A stretch of DNA of 64,000 nucleotides from Streptomyces sp. NBC_00083 (GTDB taxonomy: Bacteria > Actinomycetota > Actinomycetes > Streptomycetales > Streptomycetaceae): contig NZ_JAPELY010000001.1 of assembly GCF_026343295.1 (NCBI RefSeq), positions 1,736,001-1,800,000 of the forward strand, in the 5' to 3' direction. Each line of letters starts with the position of its first letter. The stretch's first letter is position 1. Of this stretch, positions 38,320 to 46,505 are shown piece after piece. Made by a program: the position numbers and the translations under genes. The notes beneath the pieces are model-generated. The model saw only the letters and a program-made list of their open reading frames with translations. It was not told the DNA's origin and searched no databases.

Positions 38320-39108
38320 ATGCGCATTCTCACCAAAGCCGCGGCGACGACCGCTGCCCTCTCGCTGACCGGTGCCGCCTTCTACGGCGTCGGCGCGGCC
38401 TCCGCCGACAACGCCACGCCGAAGTCGGACCGCGAGATCCCGAACATCACCAAGGTCGAAGACAAGATCAACGCCTACTACGGCGGCGCGGTGGACGCCT
38501 CCGGGGCCTACCAGGCCTCGCCCAAGAGCAACTACGCCAAGCAGGTCGCCGGCATCGAGGCGCGCGCCAAGCGTCAGATCAAGCACGCCGCCGAGCACCC
38601 CAGGCGGGACGGCCGTAAGCCCGCCATCGTGCTCGACGTCGACGACACGACGCTCCTGACGTACGACTACGAGAAGAAGAACGGCTTCGCCTACAACGCC
38701 GCCGCCTTCGACGCCTACGTCCAGAGCGCGCAGTCGATCGCCGTGTTCGGCATGCCGGACCTCGTCAACTACGCCGCCAAGAACGGCGTCACGGTCTTCT
38801 TCCTCACCGGCCGCGACGCCTCCCAGCGCAACGCGAGCGCCGTCAACCTGACCAAGGCGGGCTACGCCGTGCCGGTCGACGCCGCGCACTTCTTCCTCAA
38901 GGACAAGGCCAACCCGCCGGCGTACCTGAGCTGCGCCAAGCCCACCTGGACCTGCTCGACCGTCGACTACAAGGCGGGCACCCGCAAGCACATCGAGTCG
39001 CTCGGCTACAACATCGTCGCCAACCTCGGCGACCAGTACACCGACCTCTCGGGCGGCTACGCGGACAACACGTACAAGATCCCGAACCCGATGTACTTCC
39101 TGCCGTAA
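38320..39108 (+). CDS. Secreted HAD-family acid phosphatase (class IIIB-like)
   Basis: 262 aa. Signal peptide (MRILTKAAATTAALSLTGAA, cleavage after GAASA). Catalytic DxDxT in IVLDVDDTTLLTYDYE (near residue 105), motif II FFLTGRDASQRN, and motif III NLGDQYTDLSGGYAD. Pattern of plant-type acid phosphatase/HAD IIIB, releasing phosphate outside the cell. ATG at 38320 rather than the upstream ATG, because TAGACA ends 7 nt before it (leaderless pattern). Followed by a hairpin shared with pbp. Confidence 0.88.
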   Translation: MRILTKAAATTAALSLTGAAFYGVGAASADNATPKSDREIPNITKVEDKINAYYGGAVDASGAYQASPKSNYAKQVAGIEARAKRQIKHAAEHPRRDGRKPAIVLDVDDTTLLTYDYEKKNGFAYNAAAFDAYVQSAQSIAVFGMPDLVNYAAKNGVTVFFLTGRDASQRNASAVNLTKAGYAVPVDAAHFFLKDKANPPAYLSCAKPTWTCSTVDYKAGTRKHIESLGYNIVANLGDQYTDLSGGYADNTYKIPNPMYFLP

Positions 39109-39128
39109 CACGCGGCCGGCGGTCCGGC

Positions 39129-39158
39129 CCGGGGCGCACACCGTCGTGCGCGCCCCGG
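39129..39158. terminator. Hairpin between phosphatase and PBP genes
   Basis: CCGGGGCGCAC (39129-39139) with GTGCG-CGCCCCGG (39146-39158, small bulge), between convergent genes. Confidence 0.6.
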
Positions 39159-39162
39159 TGGA

Positions 39163-40623
39163 TCACTGCGCGGCCAGCGCGGCCTTCATCATGGCCTGCG
39201 CGACGGGGCCCGCGAGCCCGTTGCCGCTGACCTCGGAGCGCTCGGCGTCGGAGTCCTGGATGACCACGGCGACCGCGACCTCCTTGCCGGACTTCGGGTC
39301 CTTGGCGAACGAGGTGAACCAGGCGTACGGCTTCTTGGAGTTGTCCACTCCGTGCTGGGCCGTGCCCGTCTTGGCGCCGACTTCGAGGCCGGGCGTCTTC
39401 GCGTTGGACGCCGTGCCGTCGGTGACCACCGAGATCATCGCGCTGTACATCGCCCGCGCCGTCTTCGACGACATGATCCTCTCGCCGTCGGAGTCGGCGT
39501 ACGACTGGAGCGTGTTCCCCTTGGCGTCGGTCACCTTGGACACCATGTGCGGCGACGACAGCACGCCGTCGTTGGCAATGGCGGCCGACACCATGGCCAT
39601 CTGCATCGGTGTCGCGGTCACATCGAACTGGCCGATGCCCGACAGGGCCGTGGACGACGCGTTCATGTTCTTCGGATACACACTCGCCGAGGCGCGCACC
39701 GGGATGTCCAGCTCGGCGTCGTTGAAGCCGAACTTCTCGGCCATCGCCCGCACCTTGTCCTGGCCCAGATCGACGGCCATCTTGCCGAACACGTTGTTGC
39801 AGGAGTATTCGAGCGCCGTGCGGATCGAGGCGTTCGCGCACGGCGCGGACGCCGACTCGTTGCGCAGGTCCGTCGTCGTGCCCGGCATCCGGTACGGATT
39901 GGGGCTGTCGGTCCTGGCGTCGATGTCCGGATAGAGCCCGTTCTCCAGCGCCGCCGAGGCCACCACCAGTTTGAAGGTGGAGCCCGGCGCCAGCGGCTGG
40001 CGCAGCGCCCGGTTGAGCATCGGCTGGCTCTTGTCGTCGGACAGCTGCTTCCAGGCGTCGCCGGCGGCCGACGAGGACCCCGCGATCTTCGACGGATCGA
40101 ACGAGGGGGTGGACACCATGCCGAGGACGCGCCCGGTCTTCGGGTCCATCGCGACCGCCGCGCCCTCCTTGTCGCCGAGCGCCTGGTATCCCGCCTTCTG
40201 CACGGCCGGGTCGATGGTCGTCAGGACGTCGCCGCCGGGTGCGCGCTGCCGGGTGAGCGCGTCGAAGGGGCTCTGCATGCGCAGATCGCTGCCGTCGAGG
40301 ATCTTCGAGTAGATCCCCTCCAGCTGGGTCGACCCGTACACCTGCGACGCGAAGCCGGTGACGGGCGCGTACAGCGGCCCGTCCTTGTAGCTGCGCTGGT
40401 AGGCGAGGTCGCCGCTCTTCGTCCTTTCCGAGCCGGTGACCGGGGATCCGGCCACGATGATGTCCCCGAGCGGCTGCGAGTACTCCGCGATGGTGTTCCG
40501 CCGGTTCAGCTTGTCGTCCGCGAGGGCCTGGCCTTTGTAGTACTGCACATAGGTGGCTCGACCGAGGAGGGCGAGCACCATCAGCAGACAGAAGACCGAG
40601 GCGCGCCTGATTGTCTTGTTCAT
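39163..40623 (-). CDS. Class B penicillin-binding protein (PbpA-type transpeptidase)
   Basis: 486 aa. N-terminal membrane anchor (ASVFCLLMVLALLGRATYV), a dimerisation domain, then the transpeptidase domain with SxxK in LAPGSTFKLV (near residue 220), SxN in YSCNNVFG (near 280) and KTG in GAKTGTAQHG (near 420). Cross-links peptidoglycan on the outer face of the membrane. This is the short actinobacterial PBPA type. No FtsW/RodA partner is adjacent, so it is a stand-alone paralogue. Confidence 0.94.
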   Translation of the reverse strand: MNKTIRRASVFCLLMVLALLGRATYVQYYKGQALADDKLNRRNTIAEYSQPLGDIIVAGSPVTGSERTKSGDLAYQRSYKDGPLYAPVTGFASQVYGSTQLEGIYSKILDGSDLRMQSPFDALTRQRAPGGDVLTTIDPAVQKAGYQALGDKEGAAVAMDPKTGRVLGMVSTPSFDPSKIAGSSSAAGDAWKQLSDDKSQPMLNRALRQPLAPGSTFKLVVASAALENGLYPDIDARTDSPNPYRMPGTTTDLRNESASAPCANASIRTALEYSCNNVFGKMAVDLGQDKVRAMAEKFGFNDAELDIPVRASASVYPKNMNASSTALSGIGQFDVTATPMQMAMVSAAIANDGVLSSPHMVSKVTDAKGNTLQSYADSDGERIMSSKTARAMYSAMISVVTDGTASNAKTPGLEVGAKTGTAQHGVDNSKKPYAWFTSFAKDPKSGKEVAVAVVIQDSDAERSEVSGNGLAGPVAQAMMKAALAAQ

Positions 40624-40702
40624 CCCATACGCAAGACGGGCGGGCCGGAGTGCCGAGTTCCTGCCGCGCCGGTTTCTCAGGAAACCTTCATCGGTGCGGC
40701 GC

Positions 40703-41359
40703 TCACCCCAGGGGCCGCACGAACCCGGATTCGTACGCCGCGATCACCGCCTGGGTGCGGTCGCGGGTACCCGTCTTGGCGAGGACCGAGGCGACATGGG
40801 TCTTCACCGTGGCGGGGCCCACACCCATCCGCCCGGCGATCTCGGCGTTGGTGAGCCCCGCCGTCATCAGCCGCAGCACCTCCGCCTCCCGCTCGGTAAG
40901 ACGAGCCGCCCACGGAGCGGTGAGCGACGCGGGGGAGTGCCGTGCGGCCAGCGCGCGCAGCCGGGACGGGAACAGCAGCGAATCGCCGCGCGCCACCAGA
41001 CGGACCGCCTGGATCAGCTCCTCGGCGGCGGCCCGCTTCAGCAGGAAACCCGAGGCTCCCACGCGCAGCGCGTCGTACACGTAGCTGTCGTTCTCGAACG
41101 TCGTCACCACGACGATCCTGGGCGGCGCCGCCATGGCCGACAGGATCTGTTCCGTGGCGCGGATACCGTCGATCTCGGGCATCCGGACGTCCATCAGGAC
41201 CACGTCGGGGCGGGTGGTCCGCACGAGGGGAAGCGCCTCGGCGCCGGTGGCCGCCTCGCCGACGACCTCCAAATCGGGCTCGGCGTCGAGGATCACCCGC
41301 AGCGCGGTACGCACCATGCGCTCGTCGTCGGCGATCACCACCCGGATCGTGTCGTTCAT
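40703..41359 (-). CDS. NarL/FixJ-family response regulator
   Basis: 218 aa. Receiver domain with phospho-acceptor Asp in VVLMDVRMPEIDGI (near 54) and Lys in FLLKRAAAEELIQAV. C-terminal LuxR HTH (LTEREAEVLRLMTAGLTNAEIAGRMGVGPATVKTHV). ATG at 41359 with GGGGGAA upstream. Partner of the histidine kinase encoded just upstream; the usual ATGA overlap has been replaced by an 80-nt spacer made of two 40-bp tandem units. Confidence 0.94.
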   Translation of the reverse strand: MNDTIRVVIADDERMVRTALRVILDAEPDLEVVGEAATGAEALPLVRTTRPDVVLMDVRMPEIDGIRATEQILSAMAAPPRIVVVTTFENDSYVYDALRVGASGFLLKRAAAEELIQAVRLVARGDSLLFPSRLRALAARHSPASLTAPWAARLTEREAEVLRLMTAGLTNAEIAGRMGVGPATVKTHVASVLAKTGTRDRTQAVIAAYESGFVRPLG

Positions 41360-41439
41360 CGCGTTCCCCCGATCGTCCGTCGTGTCGTGCGCCGGTCATC
41401 GCGTACCGCCGATCGCCGGTCGTGGCGCGCGGCGGTCAT
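41360..41439 (-). repeat. Two 40-bp tandem units between kinase and regulator genes
   Basis: On the minus strand, ATGA occurs at 41439, 41399 and 41359, exactly 40 nt apart, each preceded by GCCG or ACGCG and G-rich sequence. The first overlaps the kinase stop; the third is the regulator start. The units share about 30 of 40 bases. Confidence 0.85.
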
Positions 41440-42662
41440 CGGCCGCCGCCGAGCGGAAGGCTCACGCGGAGCCTCCAGGCACCCCCCTCGGGGCCCGCCG
41501 TGACGCGGCCGCCGAGCAGGGCGGCCCGTTCGGCCATGCCGCGCAGACCACGGCCGCCGCCGGGGCGCACCACGGGCGTCGCGCCCGACACGGGGTTCTC
41601 CATCAGGATCTCCAACTCCCCACCGCCCATGGACACACGCAGGGTCACGGCCCGAGCGCCGCTGCCGTGCCGGACGGCGTTGCTCAGCCCCTCCTGCACG
41701 ATCCGGTACGCCTCACGCGAGACCAGCTCGGGCACGGACGCCGGATCGCCCTGCGAGACGTACGCCACCTCCAGGCCGGTGCGGGCCACCAGCTCCCCGA
41801 GCCCGGCGAGTCCGGGCGTGGCGAGGTCGGTGTCGTCCTGGCGCAACAGGCCGAGCACGGCGTCGAGTTCGTCCACCGTGCGCCGGGCGGTCTCCTCGAT
41901 GGCGGTCAGCGCCTCCCGTACGAACTCCCGGTCGTCGTCCAGGACCCGGCGGGCGGCACCGGCCTGGAGGGTCACCGCGCTCAGGGCGTGACCCACCGCA
42001 TCGTGCAGCTCCCGGGCGAGCCGGTTGCGTACGGCCAGCTCCGCCGCGCGCTGCTCGGCGGCGGCCAGCCGGTCGGCGGGCGTGGGCCCGAGCAGGACCG
42101 GCGCGAGCCGGGCGAGCAGCGCCCCGGCCGCCGCCGAGCAGGCCGCGAGCCCGAGCAGCACCGTGATCCCGGCGAGCGGCGCGAGCGCGACGCCCCAGTC
42201 GGTGGCGAGCGGCCGGGTGGCACCGTACGGGGTGGAGCGCAGGCCGGGGAAGGCCGGCAGCACGATCAGGAACACCGCGAACGGCGGCAGCGCCAGGCTC
42301 ATCCCGCTCAGGATCCCGCCGACGCCGACGTGCAGCGTGTACCAGGCGGCGGCGCGCAGCCGGGCGTCCCACGAGCGGGCGGGCCGGTCGGCGAGGGTCC
42401 CGGGGTCCACGGCGCACAGCGTCCGTACGCCGAACACGAGCAGCGGCCGCGCGATCGGCACCAGCGCGGTGACGGCGGGGAACGGGAGCGAGACGGCGAA
42501 CGTGACGAACGCGAGCGGGAACGAATCGAAGGGGCTGACACCCGGGCCGAACGCGCCGACGACGACCGTGCCGACCAGGAAGTACGGCATCAACAGGGCG
42601 CCGCCGATGACGAGATGGACCCAGCGGAGCCGGGCCCTGGCGTCGAAGAGGGTACGTATCAC
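41436..42662 (-). CDS. HisKA_3-type sensor histidine kinase
   Basis: 408 aa. About six hydrophobic segments in residues ~15-200, then DHp helix with the phospho-His in LARELHDAVGHALSAV, and a HATPase domain (YRIVQEGLSNAVRHG N-box; GGGRGLRGMAERAALLGG G-box). NarL-partner kinase class. The GTG at 42662 overlaps the stop of the membrane-protein gene (GTGA), so the three genes form an operon. The much longer open frame upstream is a shadow of that gene. Confidence 0.93.
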   Translation of the reverse strand: MIRTLFDARARLRWVHLVIGGALLMPYFLVGTVVVGAFGPGVSPFDSFPLAFVTFAVSLPFPAVTALVPIARPLLVFGVRTLCAVDPGTLADRPARSWDARLRAAAWYTLHVGVGGILSGMSLALPPFAVFLIVLPAFPGLRSTPYGATRPLATDWGVALAPLAGITVLLGLAACSAAAGALLARLAPVLLGPTPADRLAAAEQRAAELAVRNRLARELHDAVGHALSAVTLQAGAARRVLDDDREFVREALTAIEETARRTVDELDAVLGLLRQDDTDLATPGLAGLGELVARTGLEVAYVSQGDPASVPELVSREAYRIVQEGLSNAVRHGSGARAVTLRVSMGGGELEILMENPVSGATPVVRPGGGRGLRGMAERAALLGGRVTAGPEGGAWRLRVSLPLGGGR

Positions 42663-43666
42663 GGGGTGCCGGCGGGGCTGTCCGGGCGCCGGGAGCGCGC
42701 TGCGAGGAAGCGGGCGCCGAGGGCGGCCACGGCCAGACCGGTGATCATCTGCACAGCGTAGGTGAGGTTCATCAACGGGGTGGGCCGGTCCGCCGCTCCG
42801 GCGCCGAGCACAGAGGACGAGAGCCAGAGCCAGCCGCCCCAGCAGGCGGTGGCGCCCGAGCCGAGCCAGGCCAGGGCCAGCGGCACCCGCAGCGCCAGCG
42901 ACCCGCCGAACCCGAGGGCGAGGATGAGGACCCCGGCCGCGGCCGGCACGGTGAACGCCGCGAACACCGCCTCCAGGACGTACTGGTCGGCGCCACGCCC
43001 CGAGGCCAGGGAGGGTGTCATGCCCGCGGCCGAACCCGTCGCCCACACCGTGTGCGTCACCGCGGGCAGCAGCGACAGGGTCGCCACGGCGAGGGCTACG
43101 GGCCGCGACGCGGGCGGGGCGGCGCCGGGGCCGTTCACCGCCTCGCCGACCCGCCCGCTCCACAGGTGGCCCCAGCGGTCGCGGGCGTACAGCGTGAACA
43201 GGGCGCCCAGGGCGATGCCTTGGACGATGAATCCGGTGTACACGACGGCGAAGACCCACTCGTGGAGGAAGGCCGCGCTGCCGTCGTCCGGCGGCCTGAC
43301 GCCGTTGCCGCCCAGCGCGCGGACCAGGAGCTGGAGCGGGTATCCGGTCATGACCGGCGCGAGCAGGCCGGTCGCGAGCCACATCGGTACCACCAGCAGC
43401 CACGCCTTGACCCGCAGGCCCCAGGGGCGGGTCAGCAACAGGGCGAGGACGATCACGCAGCCGTCCATGAGCACGGATCCGCTGTTGCCCACGGCCGTGC
43501 GGGCGCGGTGTTCCAGCAGGACGCTGCCGTCCGGGATGCCGAGGTGGCTGCCGCCTGCCCAGAGGATCTTGAGGGCGATGTAGGGGAGGCAGGCGGCGAT
43601 GGCGCTCGCGCGGAGGATGCGGCGGGCGGGGCCGGGGGTGTCCTGGGTGAGGGGCATGCCCCTCAC
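42659..43666 (-). CDS. Multi-pass membrane protein of a two-component operon
   Basis: 335 aa with about eight hydrophobic segments (e.g. VIVLALLLTRPWG, WVFAVVYTGFIVQGIALGALF, PAAAGVLILALGFGG). No recognised domain. First gene of an operon with a kinase and response regulator, so it may be the sensor partner or target. The start is GTG at 43666 or ATG at 43657; both lie in a 20-bp perfect palindrome (43647-43666). Confidence 0.8.
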   Translation of the reverse strand: MRGMPLTQDTPGPARRILRASAIAACLPYIALKILWAGGSHLGIPDGSVLLEHRARTAVGNSGSVLMDGCVIVLALLLTRPWGLRVKAWLLVVPMWLATGLLAPVMTGYPLQLLVRALGGNGVRPPDDGSAAFLHEWVFAVVYTGFIVQGIALGALFTLYARDRWGHLWSGRVGEAVNGPGAAPPASRPVALAVATLSLLPAVTHTVWATGSAAGMTPSLASGRGADQYVLEAVFAAFTVPAAAGVLILALGFGGSLALRVPLALAWLGSGATACWGGWLWLSSSVLGAGAADRPTPLMNLTYAVQMITGLAVAALGARFLAARSRRPDSPAGTP

Positions 43667-43759
43667 GCTCCCGCGCGGAGGGCGGCGCCGGCGTCGTGCT
43701 GCGGGGGGAGGGGCTCCGCCGCGCGGGGGAGGCGCCTCACCCGCCGCTCGGCCGTGGGG

Positions 43760-44530
43760 TCACAGGCGGCGGGTGGCCAGGGTCAGGCGGTCCCGGGCGT
43801 CGAACAGGGCGTCCTTGACGGTCTGTTCGTGGGCCGGGGTCAGGCGCGCCACCGGTACCGAGCAGCTGATCGCGTCGCGGGCCGGGGTGCGGTACGGGAT
43901 CGCGACGCCGAAGCAGCGCAGGCCCAGCGTGTTCTCCTCGCGGTCCACGGCGTACCCCTGCTCGCGCACGAGGTGCAGCTCCTCGATGAGCTTCTCGCGG
44001 TCCGTGATGGTGTGCTCGGTGAGCTGCTGCAACGTCTCCGGCAGCAGCTTGCGCACCTGCTCGTCGCTGTGGGTGGCGAGCAGCGCCTTGCCGAGCGAGG
44101 TGGAGTGGGCCGGGAGCCTGCGGCCGACGCGGGTGAAGGGCCGCAGGTAGTGCTGGGACTGGCGGGTGGCGAGGTAGACGACGTTCGTGCCGTCGAGCCG
44201 GGCGAGGTGGATCGTCTCGGTCGTGTCGTCCGAGAGCCGGTCGAGGGTGGGGCGGGCCGCCGCCACGACCTCGTCGCCGTCGATGTAGGAGGTGCCGACG
44301 AGCAGGGCCCGCACCCCGATCCCGTACCGGGTGCCGGTCGCGTCGGTCTCCACCCAGCCGAGCTCCACCAGGGTGCGGAGCAGCATGTAGAGGCTGGACT
44401 TGGGGTAGCCGACCGCCTCCTGCACGGCGGCCAGGGAGTGCATTCCGGGCCGTCCTGCGAAATACTCCAGCAACTCCACGGTTCGCACCGCGGACTTGAC
44501 CTGTGCTCCACCCGCATCGGCAGCCGACAT
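43760..44530 (-). CDS. IclR-family transcriptional regulator
   Basis: 256 aa. N-terminal winged helix (residues ~12-75; SLAAVQEAVGYPKSSLYMLLRTL) and C-terminal effector domain (AHSTSLGKALLA, GYAVDREENTLGLRCFGVAI), both IclR hallmarks. Divergent from the KG-semialdehyde dehydrogenase gene. Sites resembling the ones between them also occur before kdgD, so it is a good candidate for the uronate/aldarate regulator. GAAGGAG upstream of the ATG. Confidence 0.9.
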   Translation of the reverse strand: MSAADAGGAQVKSAVRTVELLEYFAGRPGMHSLAAVQEAVGYPKSSLYMLLRTLVELGWVETDATGTRYGIGVRALLVGTSYIDGDEVVAAARPTLDRLSDDTTETIHLARLDGTNVVYLATRQSQHYLRPFTRVGRRLPAHSTSLGKALLATHSDEQVRKLLPETLQQLTEHTITDREKLIEELHLVREQGYAVDREENTLGLRCFGVAIPYRTPARDAISCSVPVARLTPAHEQTVKDALFDARDRLTLATRRL

Positions 44531-44608
44531 CCAGCACCCCGCTCCTTCTCGCCGAGGCTTCTTGCCAAGGCGGAACGCCCGTTAATAGAGTCCCAGCATA
44601 TTGAGCTT

Positions 44609-44643
44609 ATTCAGCATCGGGAACACTGTTCAGAATACCGAAC
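44609..44643 (+). promoter_or_regulatory. Twin IclR operator sites
   Basis: ATTCAGCATCGGGAAC (44609-44624) and GTTCAGAATACCGAAC (44628-44643), 19 bp apart and matching RTTCAGMATMSSGAAC. They lie between the IclR gene and the dehydrogenase gene. Confidence 0.65.
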
Positions 44644-44660
44644 AAGTCCTGGTGGGCGGC

Positions 44661-44688
44661 AGTAGCGGACCGGCAGTAGCGGACCGGC
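44661..44688. repeat. 14-bp tandem duplication before the dehydrogenase start
   Basis: AGTAGCGGACCGGC at 44661-44674 is repeated exactly at 44675-44688, just before the GGAAGGA ribosome binding site. Confidence 0.85.
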
Positions 44689-44705
44689 AGCGGAAGGACA
44701 ACGCG

Positions 44706-46235
44706 GTGAGCGCAGCAGCACCAGTCTGGAGTGTCGACCCCCGAACGGGGAAGCCGCGCGAAGAGGTTGCGGTCGAAGCCACACCCGAGGAGGTCGACCA
44801 GGCGGTCCGGGCGGCCCGTGCCACGCTCGGGGCGCTGGCCGACCTGAGCGTACGCGCCGTCTTCCTGCGGGCCGCCGCCGACCTCCTGGACGCGTCCGCC
44901 GGCCATGTGGTGGAGGCCGCCGACGCCGAGACGGCGCTCGGTCCGGTCCGTCTCACCGGTGAACTGGCCCGCACCACCGCCCAGTTGAGGGCGTTCGCCG
45001 AGGCGGTCGAGGAGGGGGCCTTCCTCGACATACGGATCGACCACGCCGACCCGTCCCGGACCCCGCCGTGGCCGGACCTGCGGCGGATCAAGATCCCGCT
45101 CGGGGTCGTCGCCGTCTACTCGGCCTCCAACTTCCCGCTCGCCTTCTCCGTGCCCGGCGGCGACACCGCGAGCGCGCTCGCGGCCGGCTGTCCGGTCGTC
45201 GTCAAGGCGCACCCCGACCACCCGGCCACCTCCGAGCTGTGTGTCTCGCTGCTGCGCCGCGCGGCCGTCCAGGTGGGACTGCCCGAGGACGTCGTCGTCC
45301 TCGTGCACGGCTTCACCGCGGGTGTCGAGCTCGTACGCCATCCGCTGGTGTCGGCCGCCGGGTTCACCGGCTCGGTGCGCGGCGGGCGGGCCCTGTTCGA
45401 CGCGGCGGCGTCGCGTCCGGTGCCCATCCCCTTCCACGGTGAGCTCGGCTCCCTCAACCCCGTCGTGGTGACGGCGGCCGCCGCCGAGGAGCGGGGCGAG
45501 GGGATCGGGGCGGGGCTCGGCGCCTCGATGACCATGGGGGTGGGCCAGTTCTGCACCAAGCCCGGCTTCGTGCTGGCGCCCCTGGGTGCGGCGGGCGACG
45601 CCCTGCTCAAGGCCCTCACCGCGGCCGTCAGCGACACCGACGCCGGGGTCATGCTCGACCACCGCATGCGCGACGCGTTCGTGGCGGGGGTCGCCGAGCG
45701 GGCGGCGCTGCCCGGAGTCGAGGCCCCGGTCACGCCGGGCGCGGGCGGCGAGCACACGGTGAGCGGCGGCTTCCTGACCGTGCCGGCGGCCCTGCTCGCG
45801 GCCGAGGGCGAGCACGATCTGCTCCTGGAGGAGTGCTTCGGGCCGGTCACGGTCGTCGCCCGGTACGCGGACGCCTGGGAGATCGGCGCGGTGCTCTCGC
45901 GGTTGCCCGGCAACCTGACCGCCACGCTCCAGCTCTCCTCCGCCGAGGCGGACGGGGAGGGCGCCGGTGCCCAACTCCTGGCGGAGCTGACCCAGTTGGC
46001 GGGCCGTGTCCTGGTGGACGGCTGGCCCACCGGTGTCGCGGTCGCCCCCGCCCAGCATCACGGTGGGCCGTATCCGGCGACGACCTCCACCTCCACGTCG
46101 GTGGGCGCCACCGCCGTGGAACGCTGGCTGCGCCCGGTCACGTACCAGAGCACCCCGCAGGCCCTGCTCCCGCCGGAGCTGCACGACGACAACCCGCTGG
46201 GGCTGCCCCGCCGAGTAACCGGCCCAGGAGTCTGA
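44706..46235 (+). CDS. Alpha-ketoglutarate-semialdehyde dehydrogenase (NADP, ALDH family)
   Basis: 509 aa. ALDH fold of the KGSADH-III/AldH(NADP+) type: VAVYSASNFPLAFSVPGGDTAS, AAGFTGSVRGGRALFDAA, HGELGSLNPVVV with the catalytic Glu (near 255) and VGQFCTKPGFVL with the catalytic Cys (near 283). This subgroup oxidises 2-oxoglutarate semialdehyde, the KdgD product. The GTG at 44706 with GGAAGGA 8 nt upstream is preferred to the ATG-like codon at 44601, which lies in the operator region. Confidence 0.88.
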   Translation: MSAAAPVWSVDPRTGKPREEVAVEATPEEVDQAVRAARATLGALADLSVRAVFLRAAADLLDASAGHVVEAADAETALGPVRLTGELARTTAQLRAFAEAVEEGAFLDIRIDHADPSRTPPWPDLRRIKIPLGVVAVYSASNFPLAFSVPGGDTASALAAGCPVVVKAHPDHPATSELCVSLLRRAAVQVGLPEDVVVLVHGFTAGVELVRHPLVSAAGFTGSVRGGRALFDAAASRPVPIPFHGELGSLNPVVVTAAAAEERGEGIGAGLGASMTMGVGQFCTKPGFVLAPLGAAGDALLKALTAAVSDTDAGVMLDHRMRDAFVAGVAERAALPGVEAPVTPGAGGEHTVSGGFLTVPAALLAAEGEHDLLLEECFGPVTVVARYADAWEIGAVLSRLPGNLTATLQLSSAEADGEGAGAQLLAELTQLAGRVLVDGWPTGVAVAPAQHHGGPYPATTSTSTSVGATAVERWLRPVTYQSTPQALLPPELHDDNPLGLPRRVTGPGV

Positions 46236-46505
46236 CCCCGCAGGGCTCCGCTCCGCGGTTCGGGCGCGGACCGCGCTCGCTGCCCGCGCACTTCCCCGCG
46301 CCCCTGGGTGCTTGCCCTTGGCGGGGTGCCCAGTCGCGGCCACCTCAGCCCGTCCGGCGTTTGAGGACGAGCGCCCTTCAGGTGCGAACGGGGTCTGGGG
46401 CGGAGCCCCAGGATCCTGAACCTCAGCCGTCCACAACCCCCGGAGGGTTTCGGGAAGGGGCGGGGTGGGGCATCCCGGGGTCCGGGGCGGAGCCCCGGCA
46501 ACCCC
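46236..46505. repeat. Intergenic repeat region (dispersed 73-bp element, copy B)
   Basis: No gene. 46338-46410 is the reverse complement of the element at 24560-24632, and 46287-46308 carries the inverse of the GGGGCGCGGGGAAcTGCGCG module. Further G-rich inverted sequence (GGGGCGGAGCCCC twice) lies at about 46396-46409 and 46480-46495 and can form hairpins between the convergent genes. Confidence 0.8.
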
